64,000 bases of DNA from Patiria miniata (taxonomy: Eukaryota > Echinodermata > Asteroidea > Valvatida > Asterinidae): positions 12,351,176-12,415,175 of the forward strand of contig NW_024037056.1 of assembly GCF_015706575.1 (NCBI RefSeq), read 5' to 3'. Below the pieces are notes generated by a model. The model had not been told where the DNA came from. It saw only the letters and a program-made list of their open reading frames with translations, and searched no databases. Below are positions 48,496-62,357 of the stretch, piece by piece. The position numbers and the translations under genes were made by a program. The first letter of the stretch is position 1; each line of letters begins with the position of its first letter.

Positions 48496-48867
48496 CATTT
48501 TTCATTTTTGTACATACACACACTTTTTGCAGCTGGTAGCATTTTTTGGTTGGCATAACAAAAGTGTTGTCTATTTCGCTTTTTGTTTGTTTTGAAATAA
48601 CAATTTTTTTAAGCATCACAAGTTTCACGAGTGTTTGATATTGATGATGAAAACGTTTTTGCGTATCTGTGACCCGATATATTGTACATTTTAAAAGATA
48701 AAAAAATACATTTTCCTTGGCAATACATACTGTGATATTGTATTCAAATGTAATGTGTAATTTTTGAGTGCGGGTTCTTACACTTTATTTTTCCAATTTT
48801 TTTGTCTAACCGTGGGTTTCAATTTCATGGAATTGATAAGCAGAAGAATATCACTTTGTAGATTTGT

Positions 48868-48992
48868 TTGCGGTAAGCATGAATCGGTTGGGAACCGGTC
48901 AAATGCAATATATAGTGCGTGAGTTTTTGGCTGGTAACCGGTAACTTGTGCTTAGCAAATTTTTCAGCTTAGCAGCTCCGTGGAATTGACTC
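48868..48992. mobile_element. half TGCTTAGCA MITE
   Basis: ttggctggtaaccggtaact, gtgcttagcaaatttttcag and cttagcagctccgtggaatt match one arm of the family. Confidence 0.55.
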
Positions 48993-50194
48993 ACCCTCGT
49001 TGAACTCACCTACCTACCCTACACAAAATGGAAGAATCCATTGTTATGAATGAGTGGGAAGATTCCATTGTGCACAAAAGGGGAGTTCTGATGTGTGTTC
49101 ATCTTAAATGTCTATTTAAATGTTGTTATTAACATATAAAGGTGCCCAAGTGTTATGTAAAAGACTATGGGTTTCCACGTTGCCTACAAAAATGATTCCA
49201 CGAAGTAGCTGTAGAAATTATTTTAAAAATTAGCTTATATTGAATGTAGAAAGTAATATATTGCTAATATCATTAGCACAGTATAAGAATAGAACTTAGA
49301 TGTTAGAAGAGATGTCACTTTTTACCGTTTAGGTATATTTTAACATTTTATATATAAAAGCCATAATATAAATGTAAGTAAATTGAATTGTACATCAACA
49401 TGCTACTTTCCTGCATTTAATATTACCGCGTTTAGTCAGTACAAAAGAAAAAGTTATCACTGTCTTTATGTACATGTAGCTGTTCATGAATATGTATCAA
49501 CTTCATGAATGTGAAATTATCTTATGAATATGTATTTTACCTTCTGAATATTTACGACATGGCCTATGACTGTGCGGTGTTTCTTGCATTATAATCTTTC
49601 ACTGAATATTGAAGAGAAAAGTTGACTATATGAATATTATTACCTATTGTACAGTTTTAAAAAATAAACGCTCGTTAATTGTATTTTAAGGAATATCCTT
49701 TCAGAATTTTACGTGTACAAATTATAAAATGATTTTCATTTGAATGGCAAAGAATATGCAATGACTGGTGAATGGTTTTAAAAGAAACTACGTAGCAATA
49801 GAACCATATATGCTATTGTATGAGTTTAGTCTGAATATTTAATAACAGCTACATGTGGCGTTGTGTTTTTTCCAATTATTCAGTAGCTGCTAGTAACCTC
49901 GTATTTGTAACCTCGTAACCCATTTCAATGTATGCCTAGTCATTTAGTCTCCTATGTAATACAATAACCACTTACCAGAACCTCGTATTCAGTAGCCTCC
50001 TTTTTAATGCCCCATTTTCACTACAGATGTATTCCAAGTTGTCTTTTAAACAGTACTGTTTGAAGGGTTGGGATTCCCCGACAAAATAAGAAGTTTTGGA
50101 CAAATCCTTGTTTTGCTTTTTACAGCGCATACTTTGGGCTGCACTCACATTCTTGGAGGTATTTGAAAGGTCTCACGTGATCCTCATTGAGTGT

Positions 50195-50405
50195 CGTATC
50201 TCAACCTCATGTGCACCTCACATGAACCTCATGTGCACCTCACCTGAACCTCATGTGCTCTACATGTGAACCTCATGTGCTCCACGTGTAAGCCTCATGT
50301 GCTCCACGTGTAAACCTCATGTGTTTCCAAATGTGAACCTCATATGTGCTTCACGTGTGAACCTCATGTGCTTCATATGTAAACCTCATGTGCTCCACAT
50401 CATGT
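50195..50405 (+). repeat. ~22-bp minisatellite, AACCTCATGTGCTCCACGTGT
   Basis: About nine units of cctcatgtgctccacgtgta with E-box-like cacgtg and cacatg words. Located in the probable 3' UTR. Confidence 0.88.
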
Positions 50406-51572
50406 GACTTTCACGTGAATATCTCTCAGAATGTGAGCAGTCTTGTCAAAGCCCAAGATGTGAATATTTGAAATCATTACATTTAATTGTTATGTCCATT
50501 TTTTTTTCAGGAAAAACATATATATGGAATGTGGCAGCATTTGCCCATGTCGAAGATAAACCAAATTATTAAAAATTAACCCTTTTTTTGTAAAGAATTT
50601 TTTCTTTTGAAAACAATTATGTCAGTAGATTTGCTTCAAGCCTGTGGCCTGTTTATGGTAGTCATAGTATGACATTGGGACAAGCCAAGCACAGACTTGA
50701 ATTAAGACTGGTCTCTTGAGAACCCCTCCCACAAAAAAAAGCAAAATTATTTAAACGGTTTTGTCAGATTTCGCACCTTTTCCCTAAAATTAGCAGTATA
50801 CACTTCTTTTGAGTCTGAAAACGTTTAGTATGCATTATCAACATCATCAGGTCAAATACACATAAGCAATCCAAGTTACATTGTCTTTATCTTTCCGAGG
50901 GACCAAACTAATATAAATATTTTAAGCAAGAAAACGAGTTGTGCAATTACCCACAGTTTTTTGTGTTAGCTTTAGAATTACGAGTACACTGCTGGACTGT
51001 CTGTACTAAACTAGTATAACTAACCTTTTAAACCCCAGTTTATCTGGTCATAGCCCTGTACATGTTTAGTGTTCTCAAAAAGTTATCGAACCGAGTTGAT
51101 AAGATTTATAGTAAGCGTTGAGTGTTTATATAAACGGTTTAAGAAGACTGCTGGTTTGTCTGTTCATGTACTTTGTTTAAAAAATAAGAACTTTCTGCTA
51201 TTATCTTAAATCTTGAATATCAACCTTTTTATCTTTAAGGCTTAATACTTTGTGACACTTTTACTAATCTGAGTATAGCAAACCGAGTTAAGAGGAAGGT
51301 TTGGTATATATTAACCTGTAGTTAATGATTTTTTGGGGGTTAATCTTTATCTAGCCTGGCTATGCAAGTTAGTAAGGATAGTTTTTACGTGTTATTTATT
51401 TGTATAAGTAGTGATCTGTTTGTGAACTTTCATCATTGTTTTGTTTTCGGTTGAAAAATATATTTGAAGGATGCAATAGTTTGGCTCGTTGCTTGGAGTG
51501 GTTCCCCGTTTGAATGTGATTCAAAAGCATTGAATACAAGTACGTGTCACCCGTCTATACCGAAGTATAGCC

Positions 51573-51610
51573 ACAAAATAAAATGTATTTGAAAATATTT
51601 GGTCGCACCT
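51573..51610 (+). terminator. candidate distal polyadenylation signal
   Basis: ccacaaaataaaatgtattt carries AATAAA, with GT-rich tttggtcgcacctgtgcttt downstream. It lies just before the repeat-rich satellite block begins, fitting the end of the transcription unit. No transcript data. Confidence 0.35.
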
Positions 51611-51754
51611 GTGCTTTTAAAAGAATTTATTTGAGTGGGCAAAGCAAATTCAAATTAATGGGAAAATTTTTCGTATGATTAAAAAGTAAGTTGTCTCTCT
51701 GGTTAATATAAGGGAGATTTCCACACAAAAAATTAATGCACTTTTATTGCGTAC

Positions 51755-52700
51755 TGGTATAAGTTGTCGCTAGATATTTTGAAATCATCATGTATTATCT
51801 ATTTTCTTCCATGGTTACCCAGCTATTAAAGTGTACTGTTTACAATTTGAAAATCGGGATACCAGTGAATATATAGCCATCCAAATGAAAATAGTCACAA
51901 TATAAAATAAGTCACAATTTGCAAGGAATATTTTAAAATCTTTTATTGAGATAGTAACTTCATCGCCACAATTCTCTAATCCATTTTGTAGTATTTATTA
52001 ATCCATTTTTTTCTAACCCTAGAATTTGATCGTGATGATTAATTCCTCGTTTCCTCAATTTCTTTTCTCTAACGTAGGATTTGAATGTCCATTAACTGAA
52101 AACAAAGAAAATGTAACAGTTATTTGTAATACATGTATTCAAATGTATTTAAGCGTGTAGCCTACCATTTATTACTATACAATGTACCGAAAGTTGTCAA
52201 AATTAGAAATCGAAATTTTGTCTGTACCTGTAACAGTAATGGAATATTCCAAGGATGGACTGTTCCATTTTGAAAACAAAGGTTGTTTCTGTGAGAGTAA
52301 ACCAATGAGGTGATATTTAAAGTATATTATTAACAAAAAAGTATACATGTTATCCTGTTATTTCTTACTGATCTATTCCTCAGTGCCCATAAGATATTCT
52401 GAATGGAATAGTCCGGTACTGGGCTGTACCATTCCGTGTTGGGGGTTTGTAATCATGTAATCAAGGGAGGTTGGTAAATTCTAATTATTAATGTAACAGT
52501 CGATTTCCAGTTTTGAGTTTTTCCTCGTTTTTTTTTTTTAATTCCCCTCACTCCTTTGTTTACTTGCCACGTCAGCTACGTACCTACTTCTTAATTAAGA
52601 ATAAAACAATCATAATTATTACAATTGATATCTTGAATTTCTGTTGTCATTTCATGTTGCGAGTCTCAACGTATGTGATTCCATACGAATAATTTTATAT
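51755..52700 (+). repeat. ~950-bp direct repeat, left of the satellite array
   Basis: Collinear with 62358-63315: aatcatcatgtattatct, aaagtgtactgtttacaatt, tttattgagatagt, catagaatttgatcgtga, cagtaatggaatattccaag, ctgtaccattccgtgttggg and cttcttaattaagaataaaa occur in the same order. No long open frame. It is followed by a MITE fragment and the satellite. Confidence 0.9.
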
Positions 52701-52856
52701 AAAGGGAATATACAACATTTGCAAACATACAAAAATACCAACTTATGAAATACCTTACTGGACTATTAGGGAATGACAGTCTGAAGCATTCTGTAAAATC
52801 GTGGCATCTGGTGTGCTGTCATTTTCAAGAAAAGTGGTATTTTTGCATATATTTTA
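52700..52856 (+). mobile_element. MITE fragment at the satellite's left edge
   Basis: aatatacaacatttgcaaac, gaaataccttactggact and ggtgtgctgtcattttcaag match 4368-4510. Its sequence then passes directly into the first satellite monomer (ttttacatatcaattaaaag). Absent at the right edge. Confidence 0.62.
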
Positions 52857-55800
52857 CATATCAATTAAAAGGAATTCATATTTTGCTGAAATTTCATCAA
52901 AAATATAAGGCTAACCCCTTGCAATTTTTGTCAATTTTGGTCAAAAAATGAAATTGCTCTAAACTTCCTGGAAAGACTCCTAAGGGCTCCTCGAACACAT
53001 TCCGACTCGATTAAGGGACAGATATATCAATTAAAAGAAATTCATATTCTGGCAAAATTTCATAAAAAAAAATGTAAGGCTAACCCCTTGCAATTTTTGT
53101 CAATTTTGGGCAAAAAATGAAATTGCTCCAGACGTACTGGAAAGACTCCTTAGGGGTCCTCGAACACATTCCAACTCGATTTAGGGACAGATACATCAAT
53201 TAAACGAAATTCATATTTTGGCCAAATTTCATAAAAAAATGTAAGGCTAACCCCTTGCAATTTTTGTCAATTTTGGGCAAAAAATGAAATTGCTCCAAAC
53301 GTACTGGAAAGACTCTGAAGGGCCCCTCGAACACATTGCAACTCGATTTAGGGACAGATATATGAATGAAAAGAAATTCATATTTTGGCCAAATTTCATC
53401 TAAAATGTAAGGCTAACCCCTTGCAATTTTTGTCAATTTTGGTCAAAAAATGAAATTGCTCTAAACTTCCTGGAAAGACTCCTAAGGGCCAATCGAACAC
53501 ATTCCGACTCGTTTGAGGGACAGATATATCAATTTAAAAAAATTCCTATTTTGGCCAAATTTCATCTAAAATGTAAGGCTAACCCCTTGCAATTTTTGTC
53601 AATTTTGGTCAAAAAATTATATTGCTCCAAACGTACTGGAAAGACTCCTAAGGGGTCCTCGAACACATTCCAACTCGATTTAGGGACAGATATAACAATT
53701 AAAAGAAATTCATATTTTGGCCAAATTTCATCTAAAATGTAAGGCTAACCCCTTGCAATTTTTGTCAATTTTGGTCAAAAAATGAAATTGCTCTAAACTT
53801 CCTGAAAAGACTCCTAAAAGGTCCTCGAACACATTCCAACTCGATTTAGGGACAGATATATCAATTAAAAGAAATTCATATTTTGGCCAAATTTCATAAA
53901 AAAATGTAAGGCTAACCCCTTGCAATTTTTGTCAATTTTGGTCAAAAAATGAAATTGCTCTTAACTTCCTGGAAAGACTCCTTAGGGGTCCTCGAACACA
54001 TTCCAACTCGATTTAGGGACAGATACATCAATTAAAAGAAATTCATATTTTGGCCAAATTTCATAAAAAAATGTAAGGCTAACCCCTTGCAATTTTTGTC
54101 AATTTTGGTCAAAAAATGAAATTGCTCCAGACGTACTGAAAAGACTCCTTAGGGGTCCTCGAACACATTCCAACTCGATTTAGGGACAGATACATCAATT
54201 AAAAGAAATTCATATTTTGGCCAAATTTCATAAAAAAATGTAAGGCTAACCCCTTGCAATTTTTGTCAATTTTGGTCAAAAAATGAAATTGCTCTAAACT
54301 TCCTGGAAAGACTCCTAAGGGGTCCTCGAACACATTCCAACTCGATTTAGGGACATATATATCAATAAAAAAGAATTCATATTTCGCTCAAATTTCATCA
54401 AAAATGTAAGGCTAACCCCTTGCAATTTTGTCAATTTTGGTCAAAAAATGAAATTGCTCTAAACTTCCTGGAAAGACTCCTTAGGGGTCCTCGAACACAT
54501 TCCAACTCGATTTAGGGACAGATACATCAATTAAAAGAAATTCATATTTTGGCCAAATTTCATAAAAAAATGTAAGGCTAACCCCTTGCAATTTTTGTCA
54601 ATTTTCGTCAAAAAATGAAATTGCTCTAAACTTCCTGGAAAGACTCCTAAGGGGTCCTCGAACACATTCCAACTCGATTTAGGGACAGATACAACAAATC
54701 AAAGAAATTCATATTTTGGCCAAATTTAATAAAAAAATGTAAGGCTAACCCCTTGCAATTTTTGTCAATTTTGGGCAAAAAATGAAATTGCTCTAAACTT
54801 CCTGGAAAGACTCCTAAGGGGTCCTCGAACACATTCCAACTCGATTTAGGAAGAGATACATCAATTAAAAGAAATTCATATTTTGGCCAAATTTCATAAA
54901 AAAATGTAAGGCTAACCCCTTGCAATTTTTGTCAATTTTGGGCAAAAAATGAAATTGCTCCAAACGTACTGGAAAGACTCTGAAGGGCCCCTCGAACACA
55001 TTGCAACTCGATTTAGGGACAGATATATGAATGAAAAGAAATTCATATTTTGGCCAAATTTCATCTAAAATGTAAGGCTAACCCCTTGCAATTTTTGTCA
55101 ATTTTGGTCAAAAAATGAAATTGCTCTAAACTTCCTGAAAAGACTCCTAAGGGGTCCTCGAACACATTCCAACTCGATTTAGGGACATATATATCAATAA
55201 AAAAGAATTCATATTTCGCTCAAATTTCATCAAAAAAGTAAGGCTAACCCCTTGCAATTTTTGTCAATTTTGGTCAAAAAATTAAATTGCTCTAAACTTC
55301 CTGGAAAGACTCCTAAGGGCCCCTCGAACACATTCCGACTCGTTTGAGGGACAGATATATCAATTTAAAAAAATTCCTATTTTGGCCAAATTTCATCTAA
55401 AATGTAAGGCTAACCCCTTGCAATTTTTGTCAATTTTGGTCAAAAAATTATATTGCTCCAAACGTACTGGAAAGACTCCTAAGGGGTCCTCGAACACATT
55501 CCAACTCGATTTAGGGACAGATATAACAATTAAAAGAAATTCATATTTTGGCCAAATTTCATCTAAAATGTAAGGCTAACCCCTTGCAATTTTTGTCAAT
55601 TTTGGTCAAAAAATGAAATTGCTCTAAACTTCCTGAAAAGACTCCTAAAAGGTCCTCGAACACATTCCAACTCGATTTAGGGACAGATATATCAATTAAA
55701 AGAAATTCATATTTTGGCCAAATTTCATAAAAAAATGTAAGGCTAACCCCTTGCAATTTTTGTCAATTTTGGTCAAAAAATGAAATTGCTCTTAACTTCC

Positions 55801-58800
55801 TGGAAAGACTCCTTAGGGGTCCTCGAACACATTCCAACTCGATTTAGGGACAGATACATCAATTAAAAGAAATTCATATTTTGGCCAAATTTCATAAAAA
55901 AATGTAAGGCTAACCCCTTGCAATTTTTGTCAATTTTGGTCAAAAAATGAAATTGCTCCAGACGTACTGAAAAGACTCCTTAGGGGTCCTCGAACACATT
56001 CCAACTCGATTTAGGGACAGATACATCAATTAAAAGAAATTCATATTTTGGCCAAATTTCATAAAAAAATGTAAGGCTAACCCCTTGCAATTTTTGTCAA
56101 TTTTGGTCAAAAAATGAAATTGCTCTAAACTTCCTGGAAAGACTCCTAAGGGGTCCTCGAACACATTCCAACTCGATTTAGGGACATATATATCAATAAA
56201 AAAGAATTCATATTTCGCTCAAATTTCATCAAAAATGTAAGGCTAACCCCTTGCAATTTTTGTCAATTTTGGTCAAAAAATGAAATTGCTCTAAACTTCC
56301 TGGAAAGACTCCTTAGGGGTCCTCGAACACATTCCAACTCGATTTAGGGACAGATACATCAATTAAAAGAAATTCATATTTTGGCCAAATTTCATAAAAA
56401 AATGTAAGGCTAACCCCTTGCAATTTTTGTCAATTTTCGTCAAAAAATGAAATTGCTCTAAACTTCCTGGAAAGACTCCTAAGGGGTCCTCGAACACATT
56501 CCAACTCGATTTAGGGACAGATACAACAAATCAAAGAAATTCATATTTTGGCCAAATTTAATAAAAAAATGTAAGGCTAACCCCTTGCAATTTTTGTCAA
56601 TTTTGGGCAAAAAATGAAATTGCTCTAAACTTCCTGGAAAGACTCCTAAGGGGTCCTCGAACACATTCCAACTCGATTTAGGAAGAGATACATCAATTAA
56701 AAGAAATTCATATTTTGGCCAAATTTCATAAAAAAATGTAAGGCTAACCCCTTGCAATTTTTGTCAATTTTGGGCAAAAAATGAAATTGCTCCAAACGTA
56801 CTGGAAAGACTCTGAAGGGCCCCTCGAACACATTGCAACTCGATTTAGGGACAGATATATGAATGAAAAGAAATTCATATTTTGGCCAAATTTCATCTAA
56901 AATGTAAGGCTAACCCCTTGCAATTTTTGTCAATTTTGGTCAAAAAATGAAATTGCTCTAAACTTCCTGAAAAGACTCCTAAGGGGTCCTCGAACACATT
57001 CCAACTCGATTTAGGGACATATATATCAATAAAAAAGAATTCATATTTCGCTCAAATTTCATCAAAAAAGTAAGGCTAACCCCTTGCAATTTTTGTCAAT
57101 TTTGGTCAAAAAATTAAATTGCTCTTAACTTCCTGGAAAGACTCCTAAGGGCCAATCGAACACATTCCGACTCGTTTGAGGGACAGATATATCAATTTAA
57201 AAAAATTCCTATTTTGGCCAAATTTCATCTAAAATGTAAGGCTAACCCCTTGCAATTTTTGTCAATTTTGGTCAAAAAATTATATTGCTCCAAACGTACT
57301 GGAAAGACTCCTAAGGTATCCTCGAACACATTCCAACTCGATTTAGGGACAGATATAACAATTAAAAGAAATTCATATTTTGGCCAAATTTCATAAAAAA
57401 ATGTAAGGCTAACCCCTTGCAATTTTTGTCAATTTTGGTCAAAAAATGAAATTGCTCTAAACTTCCTGGAAAGACTCCTTAGGGGTCTTCGAACACATTC
57501 CAACTCGATTTAGGGACAGATACATCAATTAAAAGAAATTCATATTTTGGCCAAATTTCATTAAAAAAATGTAAGGCTAACCCCTTGCAATTTTTGTCAA
57601 TTTTGGTCAAAAAATGAAATTGCTCCAGACGTACTGGAAAGACTCCTAAGGGGTCCTCGAACACATTCCAACTCGATTTAGGGACAGATACATCAATTAA
57701 AAGAAATTCATATTTTGGCCAAATTTCATAAAAAATGTAAGGCTAACCCCTTGCAATTTTTGTCAATTTTGGGCAAAAAATGAAATTGCTCTAAACTTCC
57801 TGGAAAGACTCCTAAGGGGTCCTCGAACACATTCCAACTCGATTTAGGAAGAGATACATCAATTAAAAGAAATTCATATTTTGGCCAAATTTCATAAAAA
57901 AATGTAAGGCTAACCCCTTGCAATTTTTGTGAATTTTGGGCAAAAAATGAAATTGCTCCAAACGTACTGGAAAGACTCTGAAGGGCCCCTCGAACACATT
58001 GCAACTCGATTTAGGGACAGATATATGAATGAAAAGAAATTCATATTTTGGCCAAATTTCATCTAAAATGTAAGGCTAACCCCTTGCAATTTTTGTCAAT
58101 TTTGGTCAAAAAATGAAATTGCTCTTAACTTCCTGGAAAGACTCCTAAGGGCCCCTCGAACACATTCCGACTCGTTTGAGGGACAGATATATCAATTTAA
58201 AAAAATTCCTATTTTGGCCAAATTTCATCTAAAATGTAAGGCTAACCCCTTGCAATTTTTGTCAATTTTGGTCAAAAAATGAAATTGCTCTAAACTTCCT
58301 GGAAAGACTCCTAAGGGGTCCTCGAACACATTCCAACTCGATTTAGGGACATATATATCAATAAAAAAGAATTCATATTTCGCTCAAATTTCATCAAAAA
58401 TGTAAGGCTAACCCCTTGCAATTTTTGTCAATTTTGGTCAAAAAATGAAATTGCTCCAGACGTACTGAAAAGACTCCTAAGGGGTCCTCGAACACATTCC
58501 AACTCGATTTAGGGACAGATATATCAATTAAAAGAAATTCATATTTTGGCCAAATTTCATAAAAAAATGTAAGGCTAACCCCTTGCAATTTTTGTCAATT
58601 TTGGTCAAAAAATGAAATTGCTCTAAACTTCCTGGAAAGACTCCTAAGGGGTCCTCGAACACATTCCAACTCGATTTAGGGACATATATATCTATAAAAA
58701 AGAATTCATATTTCGCTCAAATTTCATCAAAAATGTAAGGCTAACCCCTTGCAATTTTTGTCAATTTTGGTCAAAAAATGAAATTGCTCTAAACTCCCTG

Positions 58801-61800
58801 GAAAGACTCTGAAAGGCCCCTCGAACACATTCCATCTCGATTACGGGACATATATATCAATAAAAAGGAATTCATATTTTGCCCAAATTTCATCAAAAAT
58901 GTAAGGCTAACCCCTTGCAATTTTTGTCAATTTTGGTCAAAAAATGAAATTGCTCCAAACTTCCTGGAAAGACTCCTAAGGGGTCCTCGAACACATTCCA
59001 ACTCGATTTAGGGACATATATATCAATAAAAAAGAATTCATATTTCGCTCAAATTTCATCAAAAATGTAAGGCTAACCCCTTGCAATTTTTGTCAATTTT
59101 GGTCAAAAAATGAAATTGCTCCAAACTTCCTGGAAAGACTCCTTAGGGGTCCTCGAACACATTCCAACTCGATTTAGGGACAGATACATCAATTAAAAGA
59201 AATTCATATTTTGGCCAAATTTCATAAAAAAATGTAAGGCTAACCCCTTGCAATTTTTGTCAATTTTGGTCAAAAAATGAAATTGCTCCAGACGTACTGG
59301 AAAGACTCCTTAGGGGTCCTCGAACACATTCCAACTCGATTTAGGGACAGATACATCAATTAAAAGAAATTCATATTTTGGCCAAATTTCATAAAAAAAT
59401 GTAAGGCTAACCCCTTGCAATTTTTGTCAATTTTCGTCAAAAAATGAAATTGCTCTAAACTTCCTGGAAAGACTCCTAAGGGGTCCTCGAACACATTCCA
59501 ACTCGATTTAGGAAGAGATACATCAATTAAAAGAAATTCATATTTTGGCCAAATTTCATAAAAAAATGTAAGGCTAACCCCTTGCAATTTTTGTCAATTT
59601 TGGGCAAAAAATGAAATTGCTCCAAACGTACTGGAAAGACTCTGAAGGGCCCCTCGAACACATTGCAACTCGATTTAGGGACAGATATATGAATGAAAAG
59701 AAATTCATATTTTGGCCAAATTTCATCTAAAATGTAAGGCTAACCCCTTGCAATTCTTGTCAATTTTGGTCAAAAAATGAAATTGCTCTAAACTTCCTGA
59801 AAAGACTCCTAAGGGGTCCTCGAACACATTCCAACTCGATTTAGGGACATATATATCAATAAAAAAGAATTCATATTTCGCTCAAATTTCATCAAAAAAG
59901 TAAGGCTAACCCCTTGCAATTTTTGTCAATTTTGGTCAAAAATGAAATTGCTCTAAACTTCCTGGAAAGACTCCTAAGGGCCCCTCGAACACATTCCGAC
60001 TCGTTTGAGGGACAGATATATCAATTTAAAAAAATTCCTATTTTGGCCAAATTTCATCTAAAATGTAAGGCTAACCCCTTGCAATTTTTGTCAATTTTGG
60101 TCAAAAAATGAAATTGCTCCAAACGTACTGGAAAGACTCCTAAGGGGTCCTCGAACACATTCCAACTCGATTTAGGGACAGATATATCAATTAAAAGAAA
60201 TTCATATTTTGGCCAAATTTCATAAAAAAATGTAAGGCTAACCCCTTGCAATTTTTGTCAATTTTGGTCAAAAAATGAAATTGCTCTAAACTTCCTGGAA
60301 AGACTCCTTAGGGGTCCTCGAACACATTCCAACTCGATTTACGGACAGATACATCAATTAAAAGAAATTCATATTTTGGCCAAATTTCATAAAAAATTGT
60401 AAGGCTAACCCCTTGCAATTTTTGTCAATTTTGGTCAAAAAATGAAATTGCTCTTAACTTCCTGGAAAGACTCCTAAGGGGTCCTCGAACACATTCCAAC
60501 TCGATTTAGGGACATATATATCAATAAAAAAGAATTCATATTTCGCTCAAATTTCATCAAAAATGTAAGGCTAACCCCTTGCAATATTTGTCAATTTTGG
60601 TCAAAAAATGAAATTGCTCTAAACTCCCTGGAAAGACTCTTAAAGGCCCCTCGAACACATTCCATCTCGATTACGGGACATATATATCAATAAAAAGGAA
60701 TTCATATTTTGCCCAAATTTCATCAAAAATGTAAGGTTAACCCCTTGCAATTTTTGTCAATTTTGGTCAAAAAATCAAATTGCTCCAAACTTCTTGGAAA
60801 GACTCCTAAGGGGTCCTCGAACACATTCCAACTCGATTTAGGGACAGATATATTAATATAAAGAAATTCATATTTTGGCCAAATTTCATCAAAAATGTAA
60901 GGCTTACCCCTTGCAATTTTTATCAATTTTGGGCAACAAATGAAATTGCTCCAAACTTCCTGGAAAGACTCCTAAGGGCCCCTCGAACACATTCTGACTC
61001 GTTTTAGGGACAGGTATATCAATAAAAAGAAATTCATATTTTGGCCAAATTTCATAAAAAATGTAAGGCTAACCCCTTGCAAATTTTTATCAATTTTGGC
61101 CAAAAATGAAATTGCTCCAAACTTCCTGGAAAGACTCTTAAGGGCCCCTCGAACACATTGCAACTCGATTTAGGGACATATATATCTATTAAAAAAAATT
61201 CATATTTTGGCCAAATTTCATCAAAAATGTAAGGCTAACCCCTTGCAATTTTTGTCAATTTTGGTCAAAAAATGAAATTGCTCTAAACTTCCTGGAAAGA
61301 CTCCTTAGGGGTCCTCGAACACATTCCAACTCGATTTACGGACAGATACATCAATTAAAAGAAATTCATATTTTGGCCAAATTTCATAAAAAAATGTAAG
61401 GCTAACCCCTTGCAATTTTTGTCAATTTTGGTCAAAAAATTAAATTGCTCTTAACTTCCTGGAAAGACTCCTAAGGGGTCCTCGAACACATTCCAACTCG
61501 ATTTAGGGACATATATATCAATAAAAAAGAATTCATATTTCGCTCAAATTTCATCAAAAATGTAAGGCTAACCCCTTGCAATTTTTGTCAATTTTGGTCA
61601 AAAAATGAAATTGCTCTAAACTCCCTGGAAAGACTCTTAAAGGCCCCTCGAACACATTCCATCTCGATTACGGGACATATATATCAATAAAAAGGAATTC
61701 ATATTTTGCCCAAATTTCATCAAAAATGTAAGGTTAACCCCTTGCAATTTTTGTCAATTTTGGTCAAAAAATCAAATTGCTCCAAACTTCTTGGAAAGAC

Positions 61801-62352
61801 TCCTAAGGGGTCCTCGAACACATTCCAACTCGATTTAGGGACAGATATATTAATATAAAGAAATTCATATTTTGGCCAAATTTCATCAAAAATGTAAGGC
61901 TTACCCCTTGCAATTTTTATCAATTTTGGGCAACAAATGAAATTGCTCCAAACTTCCTGGAAAGACTCCTAAGGGCCCCTCGAACACATTCTGACTCGTT
62001 TTAGGGACAGGTATATCAATAAAAAGAAATTCATATTTTGGCCAAATTTCATAAAAAATGTAAGGCTAACCCCTTGCAAATTTTTATCAATTTTGGCCAA
62101 AAATGAAATTGCTCCAAACTTCCTGGAAAGACTCTTAAGGGCCCCTCGAACACATTGCAACTCGATTTAGGGACATATATATCTATTAAAAAAAATTCAT
62201 ATTTTGGCCAAATTTCATCAAAAATGTAAGGCTAACCCCTTGCAATTTTTGTCAATTTTGGTCCAAAAATGAAATTGCTCCAAACTTCCTGGAAAGACTC
62301 TGAAGGGCCCCTCGAACACATTGCAACTCGATTTAGGGACAGATATATCAAT
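52857..62352. repeat. satellite array, ~57 monomers of ~166 bp, with higher-order repeats
   Basis: Each monomer includes gaaattcatattttggccaa, atgtaaggctaaccccttgc, aatttttgtcaattttggtc, tgaaattgctctaaacttcc and gaacacattccaactcgatt. Spacing between successive copies is 166-167 bp. Blocks at 53551-54930 and 55382-56761 are almost identical at an offset of 1,831-1,832 bp (11 monomers), and the pattern resumes at 57214. Blocks at 60723 and 61720 are identical at an offset of 997 bp (6 monomers). Open frames on the - strand are repeat artefacts. Confidence 0.96.
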
Positions 62353-62357
62353 GTATA

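Larger units (their letters stand above)
45116..51600 (+). other. probable long RIM 3' UTR
   Basis: No further exon-like frame follows the stop for over 6 kb. A clean AATAAA lies at about 51576, followed within 30 nt by a GT-rich stretch, and is the best distal polyadenylation candidate; other AATAAA words occur earlier (for example near 49660), so shorter forms are possible. The interval contains a poly-T run at 48463-48495, a half MITE at 48868-48992 and a CTCATGTG minisatellite at 50195-50405. The extent is inference; long 3' UTRs are common for neuronal genes. Confidence 0.4.

Noticed and set aside
52745-62160. Many - strand open frames of 60-90 codons with nearly the same peptide
   Set aside because: They arise from satellite monomers; the 166-bp period shifts frame every unit and no start, splice or domain logic is present.
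52857-62352. CRISPR-like regular repeats
   Set aside because: Repeat is continuous with no unique spacers, monomers are 166 bp, and the context is an animal intron-rich gene.
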